Origin: Zelonia costaricensis
Taxonomy: Eukaryota; Euglenozoa; Kinetoplastea; Trypanosomatida; Trypanosomatidae
Direction of reading: 5' to 3'
Assembly: GCA_030849075.1 (NCBI GenBank)
Contig: JASAOO010003546.1
Span: forward strand, 1 to 64,000
DNA: 64,000 nt
Of this stretch, positions 39,337-49,697 are shown in pieces; the first letter of the stretch is position 1, and each line of letters begins with the position of its first letter. Made by a program: the position numbers and the translations under genes. A model generated the notes under the pieces. The model saw only the letters and a list, made by a program, of their open reading frames with translations. It was not told where the DNA came from and ran no database searches.

Positions 39337-40776
39337 ATGAGTTTTGCGGAAGACGCAGAGGTCGGCGCTGGAGTGAGCGTCCGCGACTCGGCGTTGCAGA
39401 GTCAAGCCGAGTTCGCCGCCTTTCTGATAGCCGAGTTTTTTTCCAAACCCAGCAGGGTGATTCTAGCACCAGCGCCAGATGACACGGACGGACTACTACC
39501 GCGCATCTCATTTGAGTGTCTTCTGCCGCACGGCGACCTGGAGCAGGCGGCTGCGTTTCTCTGCGACGAGACACGCCTGCTCGAAGAGCGGTGGGTGCAG
39601 CGGCGCAGGCCGTTTCACTTGCCGGAGAAGCCGCTGCTTATTCCTGCTGTTCTCGCGGCTCTGTTGCACCGCATCCTCTGTGAGAAGGCCGGCATTTTTG
39701 TTTCGTCGACAATGTTTGACGCTTGGGCAAGCGCAGCGCTCGGATTCCCTGCTCGAACGTCGCGCCTCTGGCTTGACGCATGTGATCGCGTAGACGTGGT
39801 ACTTGCAAGGAGCAGTGCAAAGGACCTTGTTCCGCACCGCAGCACCGCTGCCACCGGTGCGCACGCGATTCGGATGCAGGCTGCTGACGGTGGCCTTCTC
39901 ATGACGCTGTGGACGAATGGGTGTGCAAAGCTGTGCGCATCTCTCGAATCTTCGGTGATTGCACCACAAGAAGTGCGCGCCGCTTTTGTTCGTGCGATTG
40001 AAGGCGCACTTGCGACTCGGCATCGTATTGCATCCATGGACCAGGCAGCATTAGAATCGGTGCAAGGCAACAGCGTAAATCTACACGCTACAGGTGAGCC
40101 AGAGCTTTGCAGCTGCGTTGTCTTTCAGTCGTTTTTTTGTGAACTGGAGAGGTTCTTTCGGCCCGTGGTGCAGGACGCTGCGGCAATGGATGCATCTGCG
40201 CAGGTCACGTTTGCGCTCTTTGTAGGCTGTCTGAACGCCTTCACTTACCACCGCTACTCCGCCGACAAGGTCGTGGCTTTGTACGACGTACTTGATGCGG
40301 TGGTCACGCTCGTGCGCGGGAAGCGCCCAGATCTCCATTTTAGCCTCCGGGCAGGCGACGAAGGGTCACCGACGCGTCGCGCTTTAAGGGCGACGCTGCT
40401 GAGCTGCGATGACGTTTTTGGTGCTATCCAGTACCGGCACGCACGCAAAGAAGGCAGCTCTCGTGCTGTGGCACTTGAAACGCCTTTTGCTGAATTGAAC
40501 AGTAGCTGCATTCAGTGGTGCTCGATTTATCCACTGTCGGCACGCGGCCCCTCGGAGGTAACGTTGGGGAACGGAAGTGGAAACAGCGAGGCTAGCGCGT
40601 CAAGTCATGTCATCAGCGTGGAGGACGAGGAGAACTACATCGTTCCGACGCTCATTTACCTGGGCCCTGAAGATGACGGCCTTTGCGCGGCCTATCTTCT
40701 TTCCCCGGAAGAGGCGGCCTCGAAGCGCAAGGTGCTAAACCATCTTCATGGCAAAAAGCGCGTTCGTGGGGTGTAA
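39337..40776 (+). CDS. Hypothetical protein, 479 aa; first gene of the plus array
   Basis: Family not recognised. ATG 39337 (MSFAEDAE) follows a good splice acceptor. The protein is well composed throughout, mostly alpha-helical with many Ala, Leu, Phe, Cys and Arg. There is a hydrophobic helix near residue 95-125 (KPLLIPAVLAALLHRILCEKA), an amphipathic central region (about 200-330), and a more polar C-terminal part. The end has an acidic VEDEENYIVPTLIYLG strand and a basic GKKRVRGV tail. No enzyme motif, signal peptide or convincing transmembrane segment. The many hydrophobic helices could form a helical-repeat scaffold. Its codon usage is less GC-biased than the neighbouring SNF2 gene, as is also so for the minus genes next to the strand switch. 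Confidence 0.82.
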   Translation: MSFAEDAEVGAGVSVRDSALQSQAEFAAFLIAEFFSKPSRVILAPAPDDTDGLLPRISFECLLPHGDLEQAAAFLCDETRLLEERWVQRRRPFHLPEKPLLIPAVLAALLHRILCEKAGIFVSSTMFDAWASAALGFPARTSRLWLDACDRVDVVLARSSAKDLVPHRSTAATGAHAIRMQAADGGLLMTLWTNGCAKLCASLESSVIAPQEVRAAFVRAIEGALATRHRIASMDQAALESVQGNSVNLHATGEPELCSCVVFQSFFCELERFFRPVVQDAAAMDASAQVTFALFVGCLNAFTYHRYSADKVVALYDVLDAVVTLVRGKRPDLHFSLRAGDEGSPTRRALRATLLSCDDVFGAIQYRHARKEGSSRAVALETPFAELNSSCIQWCSIYPLSARGPSEVTLGNGSGNSEASASSHVISVEDEENYIVPTLIYLGPEDDGLCAAYLLSPEEAASKRKVLNHLHGKKRVRGV

Positions 40777-41720
40777 CCTGAAGTATGCATGCTACACCGT
40801 ATCCCTGCTGGCCTTTTCTCTTTTTTTTTTCTTTAGCGGTGCGTATTGTCAAACTGCTGCTACTGATAATCGGTAGGTGATCTTCTTTTTTTGTTGTTTT
40901 TTTTGTTTTTGTTGTTTATTGACTCCTCTCCGTACACAAGAGTGAGCGTCCCTATCCTGCTCCCGGAGAATGCGCACCAAAAAAGAAAAAAGCGGCCTGC
41001 ACCGGAGGTGCTGCGGGGTTTACCAAGAAAAGGAAAAAAACGCCGGTCTCTACTTTCAGGTGCCGCGTGCTGTAAGCGAGACACGCAAAGCACTGGCTCT
41101 CACTGGGAAACACACACACAGACACACTGGAAGGCACATTGATCCCGCAAAGCGGAAAAAAAAACAACGAAAACGAGCATTTTGCACGGCTGTAGCACAA
41201 ATGTTGCCTCCTTCAGCTGTGGTGCAGCCTTCACCATACCTGCGTTGCCAGGAGCCTTCCGTGCAGCTGTGTTTTCACTCTGCGCCAAAACCCGTGCTCC
41301 CTTGTCACGTTACCGAGTTGACATCAACTCTCTTTTTTCCCCACTCTCTACTTCCACTTGTCAAAAAAAAAAAACACGCATTTTTTCTCGCGCATCGCTG
41401 CACACTTTCCGTGCTGGTACGCGTCTCACATGAGATTTCAAGGTAGGAAAACAGAGGGCGCGGCGCTGCCGCAGCTTTCTCTTTTTTTTTTAGCACCCTC
41501 GCGGTTAGAGTTGCACGACTTCTAACACGCACCGAGCAGCGCCAGTTTTTGCTTCCTTTCTTGTTTTTTTTTTGTTGTGCTACCTCGCCTTCCTCAGTCT
41601 TTGCTGTGAAGGCGAGGGACGGGGCGGTGCAGAAGAAAAAAAAAAAAGGTTCGCCGAGGCTGTGCCATCGGCTGCTGGCGGCAGCCCAAAGGAAAAACAA
41701 AAGGTCGCACAGTGATCGAA
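40777..41720. other. Intergenic with many T and A homopolymers
   Basis: About 0.9 kb. T-rich runs (40822-40835, 40885-40918, 41480-41491), an A run at 41364-41375 and A12 at 41636-41647. The segment 41548-41597 is the acceptor of the following gene. No coding sequence supported. Confidence 0.7.
41548..41597 (+). promoter_or_regulatory. Polypyrimidine tract and AG acceptor of the SNF2/RING gene
   Basis: T-rich sequence (TTTTTGCTTCCTTTCTTG and a following T9 run) runs into TACCTCGCCTTCCTCAG, with the AG at 41596-41597. No ATG lies between this AG and 41721, which supports the long N-terminus carrying the presequence-like segment. Confidence 0.6.
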
Positions 41721-44087
41721 ATGAGGGTAAGCAGTGCCCTCTCTTTCTGCTGGTCGCGGCGCCGGCTCGCTGTTGTGAGTCAAGGCCCGTCCTCCTCGTC
41801 GGATGCGGCTCCTGTTCGCGAGTTCTACTCCGCATTCTCGTATGAGGAAGAGCTGAAGACCGTTGATGTGCCCGACATGAGCACCCAGCTTCTTCCGTTT
41901 CAGAAAGAGGGCGTCGGCTGGATGGCGCAGCGCGAAATGAGCCACGTAGGCGGCATCATGGCGGACCACCTCGGAATGGGCAAAACGGTGCAGATGATCG
42001 GACTGTGCCTTGTGTCCGATCGGGTAAACCAGTCCGTGTTCTCGAAGCAGGCGCGGCACCGCAGCATGCTCGCAGAGGGCAGTCGTTTGCTAACGGTGCT
42101 CCGTCAACTACAAAGGATCAGCGTAATCGCGAACTGCTCACGCATCAATCGCCCAGCAGACGACCTTGCCACCCTCATCGCAGAAACATCAGACGCGGCG
42201 ACGTCGAAGAAGGGAGGTTACAAGCGAGTCCGCGGCGAGATCGACAAGTGGCTTGAGTTTACCGGCAAATTCCACCCGTCCTACCAGAAGCGCGCCGAGG
42301 ACTTTCTCAACGACGTCGAAAAAAAGGACTTTTCTCTCATCAACTCGAAGGAGCTCCGCACGCTCGTCGTCGTGCCCGCCGCTCTGATGCTGCAGTGGAA
42401 GTCGGAGCTTGAGTCCAAGGTCAAACCGGAGCGGAAGCTGACGATTTACGTTTACCACGGCGAGAGCAAATGGGTCAGTAGCACGGAGCTGGAGACGTTC
42501 GACTTCGTCATCACGACGTACGACACACTCACCAACTCTGCTGCGGCTGCCTTCATCCCGGGCGACGATCCTCGCACGTACGCGTTTAGCCGCAAGGAGG
42601 CAGGCCCGCTCTTTCACGTCCAGTGGAAGCGCATCATTCTCGACGAGGCGCACATGATTCGACACGCACGAACGCAACGCTGGCGCGCTATTCAGGAGCT
42701 GGAGGGGCTTCACCGCTGGGCTGTCACGGCGACGCCGCTGCACAACACAATTGACGACTTGCAGAACCTGCTCCATTTCGTAGGGCTGCCGCGTCTGCCC
42801 GTGCTCCCAGGTAGCAACGCAGAAGAGCTTCTGAATGACCCTTTGCTGCAGCGGAGCATTGCCAGGTCGCTCCAGCCGGCCTTTTTGCGGCGGGGTCCGG
42901 TGATGATGCGGAATGGCGTGGAGGAGGTGCTTGTGCAGCTGCCCACAAAGACAGAGGTTGTGGTGAAGGAGCCGTTCAGCGTGCGAGAGTCGCACATGTA
43001 CAACAGCATCCTGGCGCGCTCGCGAAGTGCTCTGGCGACGTCGGAGGTCAGTGAGGGAGTGTTTCACATTTTTGCCATGATGACACGACTCCGGCAGGCG
43101 TGCTGCCACACTTGGATTAGCCAAGGTCGGGCCGTACAGATCGCCGTGTGCGGCATCTGCAAAAACGAGGCCGTGTCCGCGGTAGCGACAAGGTGCAACC
43201 ACGTCTTCTGTCATGAGTGTCTGCTTCTGCGCTTCCGCGAGGCTGTGGACGGTGACGAGGTGGCGGCGCGGATTCCGTGCCCGACGTGTTCGCAGAGCAT
43301 CAGCTTCAATTCATGTTTCAAGCGAACGGTGATGAGCTCGAGCGAGCGAATCGCACTGTACAAGAAACACGACTTTGAGTTGAGCACGAAGCTGCGGATG
43401 GTTCTGCGCGCCATCCACGAGATGCAGAAGAAGTACCCCGGCGACAAGATGATTATCTTCTCGCAGTTCACCTCTTTCATGGACGTCATGGCGGTAGCGC
43501 TGGACCGGTACAACATCGCGTACCTCCGCATCGACGGCACGATGACGCTGACGAGTCGCAACTCGGTGATCCGGCAGTTTCAGTCGAGTGACAGCATCCG
43601 GATCGTTCTGGCCAGTAAAACCGCGACAGGCGTCGGCCTCAATCTCACCGCCGCCAACCACGTGATTGTTGTGGACCCGTGGTGGAACCCGGCCATCGAG
43701 GAGCAGGCTGTGCACCGCTGCTATCGTATCGGCCAGAAGAAGCCAGTGCACGTGACACGCTTCATCATTTCGGACACTATTGAGCAGTACTGCTACGAGA
43801 TCTGCCAGCGCAAGAAGGAGTTCGGCGATGCGGTGCTGCGCGCCGCCACTGCGGGCGACTCCGGGGCCAAGCTGGCTGCGTCGCGCCTGCAGGAGCTCAT
43901 GGCGCGGCTCAACTTCGTTGGCGGCGGTGTGCAGGCTGACGCTGCGACAAGCGAGCACGACGAGGTGAGCGATGCCGGCGTCGTGGCTGACAAGGCCAAG
44001 CCCGCGGACCAGGCCGCGACGCGCGCTAAGAGAGCGGCAGGACGCCGTGAAGCCCGCAACGAGGACATGGAAACCACCATTGTGTGA
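41721..44087 (+). CDS. Rad5/Rad16-type SNF2 ATPase with inserted RING finger, 788 aa
   Basis: SNF2 translocases of this class couple ATP hydrolysis on duplex DNA with a ubiquitin-ligase RING (Rad5/HLTF, Rad16, SHPRH). ATG 41721 is the first after the predicted acceptor. Helicase lobe 1: motif I MADHLGMGKT (80-89), motif II DEAH (308-311), TATPLHNT (336-343). A RING finger lies between the lobes: Cys477/Cys480, Cys492, His494, Cys497/Cys500, Cys520/Cys523. Lobe 2 holds KMIIFSQFTSF, the SKTATGVGLNL segment and motif VI QAVHRCYRIGQ, followed by a disordered Ala/Lys/Glu tail. In motif I the residue before the GxGKT core that is usually acidic is His. Residues 1-33 are Ser/Arg-rich without acids except one Asp, resembling a mitochondrial presequence. 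Roles in DNA repair or transcription are inferred from the family. Confidence 0.93.
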   Translation: MRVSSALSFCWSRRRLAVVSQGPSSSSDAAPVREFYSAFSYEEELKTVDVPDMSTQLLPFQKEGVGWMAQREMSHVGGIMADHLGMGKTVQMIGLCLVSDRVNQSVFSKQARHRSMLAEGSRLLTVLRQLQRISVIANCSRINRPADDLATLIAETSDAATSKKGGYKRVRGEIDKWLEFTGKFHPSYQKRAEDFLNDVEKKDFSLINSKELRTLVVVPAALMLQWKSELESKVKPERKLTIYVYHGESKWVSSTELETFDFVITTYDTLTNSAAAAFIPGDDPRTYAFSRKEAGPLFHVQWKRIILDEAHMIRHARTQRWRAIQELEGLHRWAVTATPLHNTIDDLQNLLHFVGLPRLPVLPGSNAEELLNDPLLQRSIARSLQPAFLRRGPVMMRNGVEEVLVQLPTKTEVVVKEPFSVRESHMYNSILARSRSALATSEVSEGVFHIFAMMTRLRQACCHTWISQGRAVQIAVCGICKNEAVSAVATRCNHVFCHECLLLRFREAVDGDEVAARIPCPTCSQSISFNSCFKRTVMSSSERIALYKKHDFELSTKLRMVLRAIHEMQKKYPGDKMIIFSQFTSFMDVMAVALDRYNIAYLRIDGTMTLTSRNSVIRQFQSSDSIRIVLASKTATGVGLNLTAANHVIVVDPWWNPAIEEQAVHRCYRIGQKKPVHVTRFIISDTIEQYCYEICQRKKEFGDAVLRAATAGDSGAKLAASRLQELMARLNFVGGGVQADAATSEHDEVSDAGVVADKAKPADQAATRAKRAAGRREARNEDMETTIV

Positions 44088-46270
44088 GCACCGGAGGCGG
44101 TTTCTCGCTGTCACTGCGGCGCGCGGGGCAGCTCGTCACGACGGTGGAGAGGAAGATGCGGATGGCAGTCATCCAGCCTTCGTCTCTGCCCAGCCCACCG
44201 ACGCTCACTGCACTCCTCACAGACTCAACAGAACAAAGAAATGCACAGAGAGAGAGAGCATCACGAACGGAAATGAGCAGTTCATTTTGCGTGCACAAAC
44301 AAACGAGCTCTGTGTCAACACGGCTGCGCTCAAGCTTTTAGCAACGTGCCCGCCGTCGTCTCCTTTACGTTTGTGAAGAGAAGGCCAGCAAAAAAGGTCA
44401 TTGAGCGGGGATCTGTTTGCACGCACGCATTGTGCTCTGTCTCATCTCGACAGAGAGGAGAGAGAAACAACAACAATCAGGTGCTGCTGTGGCTTTGCGC
44501 GGCTGAAATCACTCCTTCGCTGTTCCCCACTTCTTCACGCTTCCTCCCCCTGCTCTTGCTTTCCTCGCCCGCCAGTTCGTGGGCTTGCCGGCGCACCTTG
44601 CCCGCAGACGACACCTCTGTTTGAGGGCACGACGTGACGCACGCTTTCGCACATACTTGTACGCACGCACTTTCCACAGGTAGCCCAAGTAAAGTTGGCG
44701 ACGGCCGAACCTTTTTTTTTTCTTCTCGGGCTCGAGCTCGGCAGTCCAGGCCGCAGGTTTTGTGGACGGCGGAGGACCTGCCACTCCCCAGCGTCTACCC
44801 TGGCGCTACGTTGCTGTGGCGGGCCTGCAGCCATCCGGCGAGCGGCCGAGCTTTCGTACGAATTGCCGCATAGCAGCTGTGCTGTGCAATATCGCCGAGT
44901 CGGATTTGCTCCCGGTACAGCGGCGCACAGTCTTTCTCTTTTTTTTTTTCTGTTTCGCTGTCGAGCCCGTACTGGCTCGTCCTCACTCCCTCCAGAGCGG
45001 TCCTGGCGCTGCGGGTTAGTTGGGCTTCAGCCGTTTTCGACTTGAACCCCCTCCGTGCCGTTGCCTTGCTGTCCGTGCGGCACTCCTCGTCACAATCCAA
45101 CGCACTGCAGCGTCATCCTCTGCTACTGCCATATTCTCTGTTTTTAGCTCTTTTGTCTGTTCTCTCTCTTTTGTAGGTTAGCCCCCTTAGGACTGTTAGT
45201 GGTTTACCCCCCTCCCCGGATTTCGTCTGTGCTTCCCGTGTGTACAAGGCGTCGAGCTGGCACCGTATCTTCACTTTTTTCTTCTCCCTGACTCACCCCC
45301 ACCACCGCCTGTGCACCACCCCCCTTTTGTCTCCACCCCACGCACGCACGCGCTTCTTCTTGTCACCACCCGCGTTTCACACCCTTCACTCCCTCGCCGT
45401 CCGTCAGCGCACGCTGTTCGACGCCGCAGTCGGCTCGCGTGCACTTTTTTTTTTCCCGTTGTGGTGTGAGCTGCCCCTGCGATTCCGAGCGTCCCCATAT
45501 CGGCGCACTAGCACTTAGACAAACCTCTTCTTTTGTCCCGGCTCTCTTTCATCCTCACGGCCGCGTGGCGTTCTGTGTGGCGACCGCATTGCTGTCCGTA
45601 GCTGCTCCATCAACCGGGGGGCCTCGCCATTCCCCGCGCTCCGCAAAACGTGCCCTTCTTGTGGGAGTTGGCCTGACTATTTCATCACCATTATCTGCTG
45701 CTGCTCACACTCTTCACTTTTTGGCCTTGAGTCCACGTTGCCTCCCCCCTTTTCCCTCCGTTTGTGCTCTTTCTTTCTTTTTTTCTTGTTTCCTGGTCCC
45801 TCTTCACACGAAACGCCGTAGCCCTCTTTCTCCGCGGAGAAAAGGGCAAACCCTCTTTTTTTCGTTTTCGTCCCCCCCTTTCTCCTCCGTCGCCGCGCCC
45901 TTCCCGGCAGCCTTTCCTTTGAGCACCGTTTCGCTGGCCAACACGCGGCGCACCGGCAGGCTGGCCCGGCTGCGTCTTGCTGCCTTCCTTCTTTTTTTTT
46001 TTTTGCTTCCTTGCGCTTTACTCTTTGGGCTGAATCACCCATCGGCTCTCCTTCTTTTTGTTTCCCCCCTTTGCGTCCGCGCGTCCGCCGTGTGCTTGTG
46101 CCGCCCTCGTTTCTGCAGTTCTTGGTGTGCGCACCGGACGTCTGCGGTCTCCCGGGTTTTTGGTTTTGTGTGCGTCTAGGGCGAAGCCGCGCGGCTTCCT
46201 TGCCTCCTGTTGCGAACGATTCTTCTCTGTGTCCGCGTGCGTCGGTGCCGCGGCGACTGCCGTAGCCTTA
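44088..46270. other. 2.2-kb intergenic, pyrimidine-rich
   Basis: Long spacer. From about 44900 to 46120 the plus strand is strongly C/T-rich with T runs at 44709-44719, 44939-44950, 45446-45454 and 45992-46003, giving long stop-free but non-protein-like frames. An acceptor for the next gene (TTTCTGCAG, AG at 46117-46118) closes it. No gene supported. Confidence 0.7.
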
Positions 46271-46948
46271 ATGTCCCGCACGTCGTCTTCGTACGTGTCG
46301 CCCAATCTCGGGCCGACGGCGCCGTGGGGCCAGCAGACCTCGACTGGGGTGTTCCGTCCCCCGCCGACGATGACGCTCAACCCCAGCACCACCGAGACCG
46401 CACGACACGACCCCCGCTTCCCCGCCCTCGGCTACCCCGTCGGCGGCGGCGCCGACTCGACAAGTGAGCACGGCCTCGCACTCAACCCGCTCCCGACGCC
46501 GCCGTACCCGCTCGGCGGCAGCTTCTCTCACGGGCGCCCGGGCGACTCGGGCGGCCGCGTGGAGCCGTCCCCGCCGATGCCCTCGAACAGCCCGCCGCCA
46601 ATGTACTCGCAGAATCACTACAACACCGTACCAAACTCTTTTGCCCTCGCCGGCGCCCACAGCATAGCCGTGGTCGGCGGGGTCGACAGCGGGGCTGGTG
46701 GTGGGGGCGGCAACTACCCAGCCGACCGCATCATGAAGATGATCTCGTACACGGTGCACCGCGAGGAGGACACGCTCCTTGCGCGGAAAGAGAGTAATCG
46801 CGTGCTCGAGAAGGAGCTCCTGCGGGTGCAGGAGCAGCGGCGCGAGACGCAGCGCCAGCTGGAGACGGTGGACGAGACGCTCCAGACCTTGCAGGGCATC
46901 CGTGATGGCCAGGTGGCGCAGGCGGCCAAGCTTGACATCAAGTTTTGA
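46271..46948 (+). CDS. Hypothetical protein with C-terminal coiled coil, 225 aa
   Basis: Family not recognised. The start is ATG 46271 (MSRTSSSY); no ATG lies between the predicted acceptor at 46117 and this codon. The first ~150 residues are a disordered Pro/Gly/Ser/Thr-rich region. Residues about 155-215 (from MKMISYTVHREED) are a continuous charged helix with heptad-like Leu spacing and many Glu/Arg/Gln, a strong coiled coil, ending in AKLDIKF. This arrangement fits an adaptor or cytoskeleton-linked protein that dimerises through its C-terminus. No catalytic motif. Confidence 0.78.
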   Translation: MSRTSSSYVSPNLGPTAPWGQQTSTGVFRPPPTMTLNPSTTETARHDPRFPALGYPVGGGADSTSEHGLALNPLPTPPYPLGGSFSHGRPGDSGGRVEPSPPMPSNSPPPMYSQNHYNTVPNSFALAGAHSIAVVGGVDSGAGGGGGNYPADRIMKMISYTVHREEDTLLARKESNRVLEKELLRVQEQRRETQRQLETVDETLQTLQGIRDGQVAQAAKLDIKF

Positions 46949-48401
46949 AAGTAGCAAATCCTCTTCTTCCTTGCTCTCACCGCTGCGGGCATGTTTGCGT
47001 GTGTGTGCGTGTGTGCGTGACATCCATGAGAAGCGAGAAGGCCCGCTTTCGAGTCCGTGAGGCGCAGCCTCGGCGATGCGCTGCAAGGGAGCAGAGCGAT
47101 GGGGAGCAGTACGGTAGAGGCGCGGCTCTTCCCCGTGCGCCTTTTTTTTGTCGTTTGCTGACTTTGGTTGGCGCGTGCGTGCGCGTGTGTTTGACTGGTG
47201 GTTTGAGGTGGTGCACTACGAATCGCTGACGAGAGCAGATGGGGGCCCCGAGATCGGCGCAGTGCTGCTATGTGGGGGTTGCGCCTCCTCCATTCCTGTC
47301 TCTGTCCGCCTTCTCTCATTCCCTGCTTCTGTGCGTGCGTGCGTGTGTAGGTGTCGGTGTGTGCGTGTGTGTGTGTGTGTCCGTCTGCGAGTGCTTGTGC
47401 CAGGTAGAGCCGCTGCTTCTCTTTGCGCTTCTCTTTTCTCCGCGAGTGCTCGTTTCTCACCCTCGGTGGTGGCGGGTCTGGCTCAGCACGACGTCACCCT
47501 GCCCCAGCTCCCCGTCTCTTACCACACCCGCTTCCTCTTCTCCATGTATGTATGGCCCACCGTCGGCTCCGTTCCCCCCTCGTGTCTCCCCTTCACACAC
47601 GCGTGACACCACGCCGCGTTCCTTTCACAGCCTCCCTTGCACGGGGCCTGCATCTGCGCCGGCCAACCTCTCCCTGCCCTTCGCTCACACGACACCCCGG
47701 GGTAAGCTCCCTCTTGCGCCACGCGCTCGCACCTGCGCGCGACAGTCGTGTGTTTTTGTGTGTGTATGTGCGCGTGTGTATGAATGCGCGTTGCCGCGCT
47801 CTGTCGTAGTTGTCTCTAGTCGTTGGTATGGAAAAGAAAAAGAGAAGAGTGTATCAACAGCAAAAGAAAGAGAGTCGACGGAGGCCAGTGAGGGGAACTC
47901 GAAGCGTGATCTCGCACGCGCCGTGATGAACCGTGGCCGTTGCGTTGCACAGAAGCGCCTGGTGAGGACCGTCACGTACGCCGCGTGAGGGCTGCTTGAA
48001 GGGATGGCGTGCTTCGCTGGCGCACACGGAGACCGCGGTTGCCGTGCGCGCTTCTGCTCTTTGTGCCGCGCAGCGCACCTGTGTGACCTTGTACTCTGCC
48101 GTGCACGTCTCCCTCTCTCCTCCCTTTGTCGTCACTCCTTGGCGGACCCGCCGACTGCCACACCCACAAGCACACGGGAACGCCTCTTGTTCTCGTCACG
48201 CGACCCCCGCCGCAGCTTCACCCCAGGTCAAGCACACGGGCCTCCTTTAATTGTACCCTTGTGCAAGAAGAGCCACACGCAACGGACGCAAGGCACCGGC
48301 CCCTGACAGAGCAGTCGTGTACACGCCACACAACCGCTCAACGGCAGCCAAAAAGCAGCCCCTCCCCCTCGAAGGGAGAACACTGAACTGCCGATTTCGA
48401 A
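46949..48401. other. Intergenic
   Basis: About 1.45 kb with GT-rich runs at 46997-47020 and 47334-47382, a T run at 47140-47148, and C/T-rich segments around 47500-47600. No gene supported. The stretch just before 48402 is the leader of the next gene. Confidence 0.7.
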
Positions 48402-49697
48402 ATGCAGTCGACGCGCTCGTCGCGGAACGCCAACGGCGCGCTGGCATACTCGCAGCGCAGCACTGATGCCGCCCCAGCCGACGAGGATGCGCTGACCGAG
48501 TTTCTGCGCTCGCGTGGGCGGGAGGGGTTCGCGGCCAGCGCGTACTGGGGGGCGACCGGCGAGGTGCCGCCCCGCGCGCCGGATGACGTCGTCTCCAAGC
48601 AGCCCTACCCCTTCCAGGCGGAGATCAACCGCAAGCTGGTGCCGTTCCCGAAGGATCAGACGAGCTTTCCGCGCACGGTCGACTACACCAAGGTGGGTCT
48701 GCACCACATCCGTGACGACGGCAACAGCAACACCGGCGGCCTCAACGCGACGCAGCTGCAGAAGCTGAAGGACGGGCTTGACACACTGGGGGACGGCCAG
48801 GGGCAGGGCAGCACCGGCCCGCTTAAGCCCCGTTTCCTGACCATGCAGACGACGAACCAGGCGATTCCGCGCAGCTTCGACGACGGCGTGCTCGACGCGT
48901 TGCGCGGCGGGCACGAGAAGGAGGACGCTCTGAAGGCGGAGCTGGACGCGCTGGAGGGATCTCCCTACGCCGACGGCGTCGTGCCGGATGTGTACCGCGT
49001 CACGTCGGACGACTACTGCGACTTTGGCAAGATGGACCCCTCGGCGTCCCGGCAGAAGGACTGGACGGCCGGCGACGACGGCGTGGATGTGTACAAGAGC
49101 CGCTACAACAACGTGGAGCGGGAGGGGCCGCGGCGCCGTGAGCGCACGTACCAGACGCTGCAGCGCGGCCGCACCGTGGACCGCGGGCAGCTGCGCTCGA
49201 CGCTCGAGGACAGCCACAAGCAGGCCCTGCCGCAGGGGTACGAGCCGTACTCGGCCAATGAGTGGATGAGCACGACGCATCGCGAGCACGCCGCCTACGA
49301 CGTCGACGAGGCGCGGCAGGCGAACGAGCGGGACGCGACGGTGCCGCTGCGCAACAGCCACTACGCTCTCTCGCAGGCGCACGAGTTGGCGGTGACGCAG
49401 CGCGATAGTCGCATGCAGACGCGGCACGACGGCAAGTGGGGCACGGAGTACTCGGACGGCTACCAGGACCGCTTCGCGCAGTCGGAGAAGGTGTCCCACA
49501 AGCACGGTGCCCGGTACGTCTTCGACGTCGAGGACGGCATCTACACCATCAATCATGTTTACCACCACCCCCGCACCGACGTGCAGACGGGCGAGACGTA
49601 CACGCCGGCGGAGATGGTGCCGGGGCAGTACACCACGATGTACACGGAGCCGCTGCATGCGCCCAACGGCGTCGAGGGTAGCACGCGGCACTGCTAG
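48402..49697 (+). CDS. Probable cytoskeletal/axonemal protein, 431 aa
   Basis: Family not recognised with certainty. ATG 48402 (MQSTRSSRN) gives a hydrophilic, evenly composed protein rich in Tyr, Asp, Arg, His, Gln and Gly, with no membrane helix and few long hydrophobic segments. Short aromatic motifs recur, such as VDYTKVGLHHIRDD, DVYKSRYNN, EWMSTTHREHAAYD and KWGTEYSDGYQDRF. Extended, low-hydrophobicity proteins with repeated W/S-T-T-x-x-x-Y/F motifs are typical of microtubule-inner proteins and other axoneme components. I infer a flagellar structural role at low confidence. The coding frame is clean for 431 codons; the opposite strand also stays open for 487 codons because of GC bias. 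Confidence 0.85.
   Translation: MQSTRSSRNANGALAYSQRSTDAAPADEDALTEFLRSRGREGFAASAYWGATGEVPPRAPDDVVSKQPYPFQAEINRKLVPFPKDQTSFPRTVDYTKVGLHHIRDDGNSNTGGLNATQLQKLKDGLDTLGDGQGQGSTGPLKPRFLTMQTTNQAIPRSFDDGVLDALRGGHEKEDALKAELDALEGSPYADGVVPDVYRVTSDDYCDFGKMDPSASRQKDWTAGDDGVDVYKSRYNNVEREGPRRRERTYQTLQRGRTVDRGQLRSTLEDSHKQALPQGYEPYSANEWMSTTHREHAAYDVDEARQANERDATVPLRNSHYALSQAHELAVTQRDSRMQTRHDGKWGTEYSDGYQDRFAQSEKVSHKHGARYVFDVEDGIYTINHVYHHPRTDVQTGETYTPAEMVPGQYTTMYTEPLHAPNGVEGSTRHC

Noticed and set aside
45439..46179. 246-codon plus-strand frame upstream of the coiled-coil gene
   Set aside because: Phe/Leu/Ser/Pro-rich translation of a pyrimidine tract; the tract itself is the splice signal region.
48228..49691. 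487-codon minus-strand frame opposite the 431-aa plus gene
   Set aside because: Val/Arg/Leu/His-biased antisense translation, wrong strand for the array, no domain.
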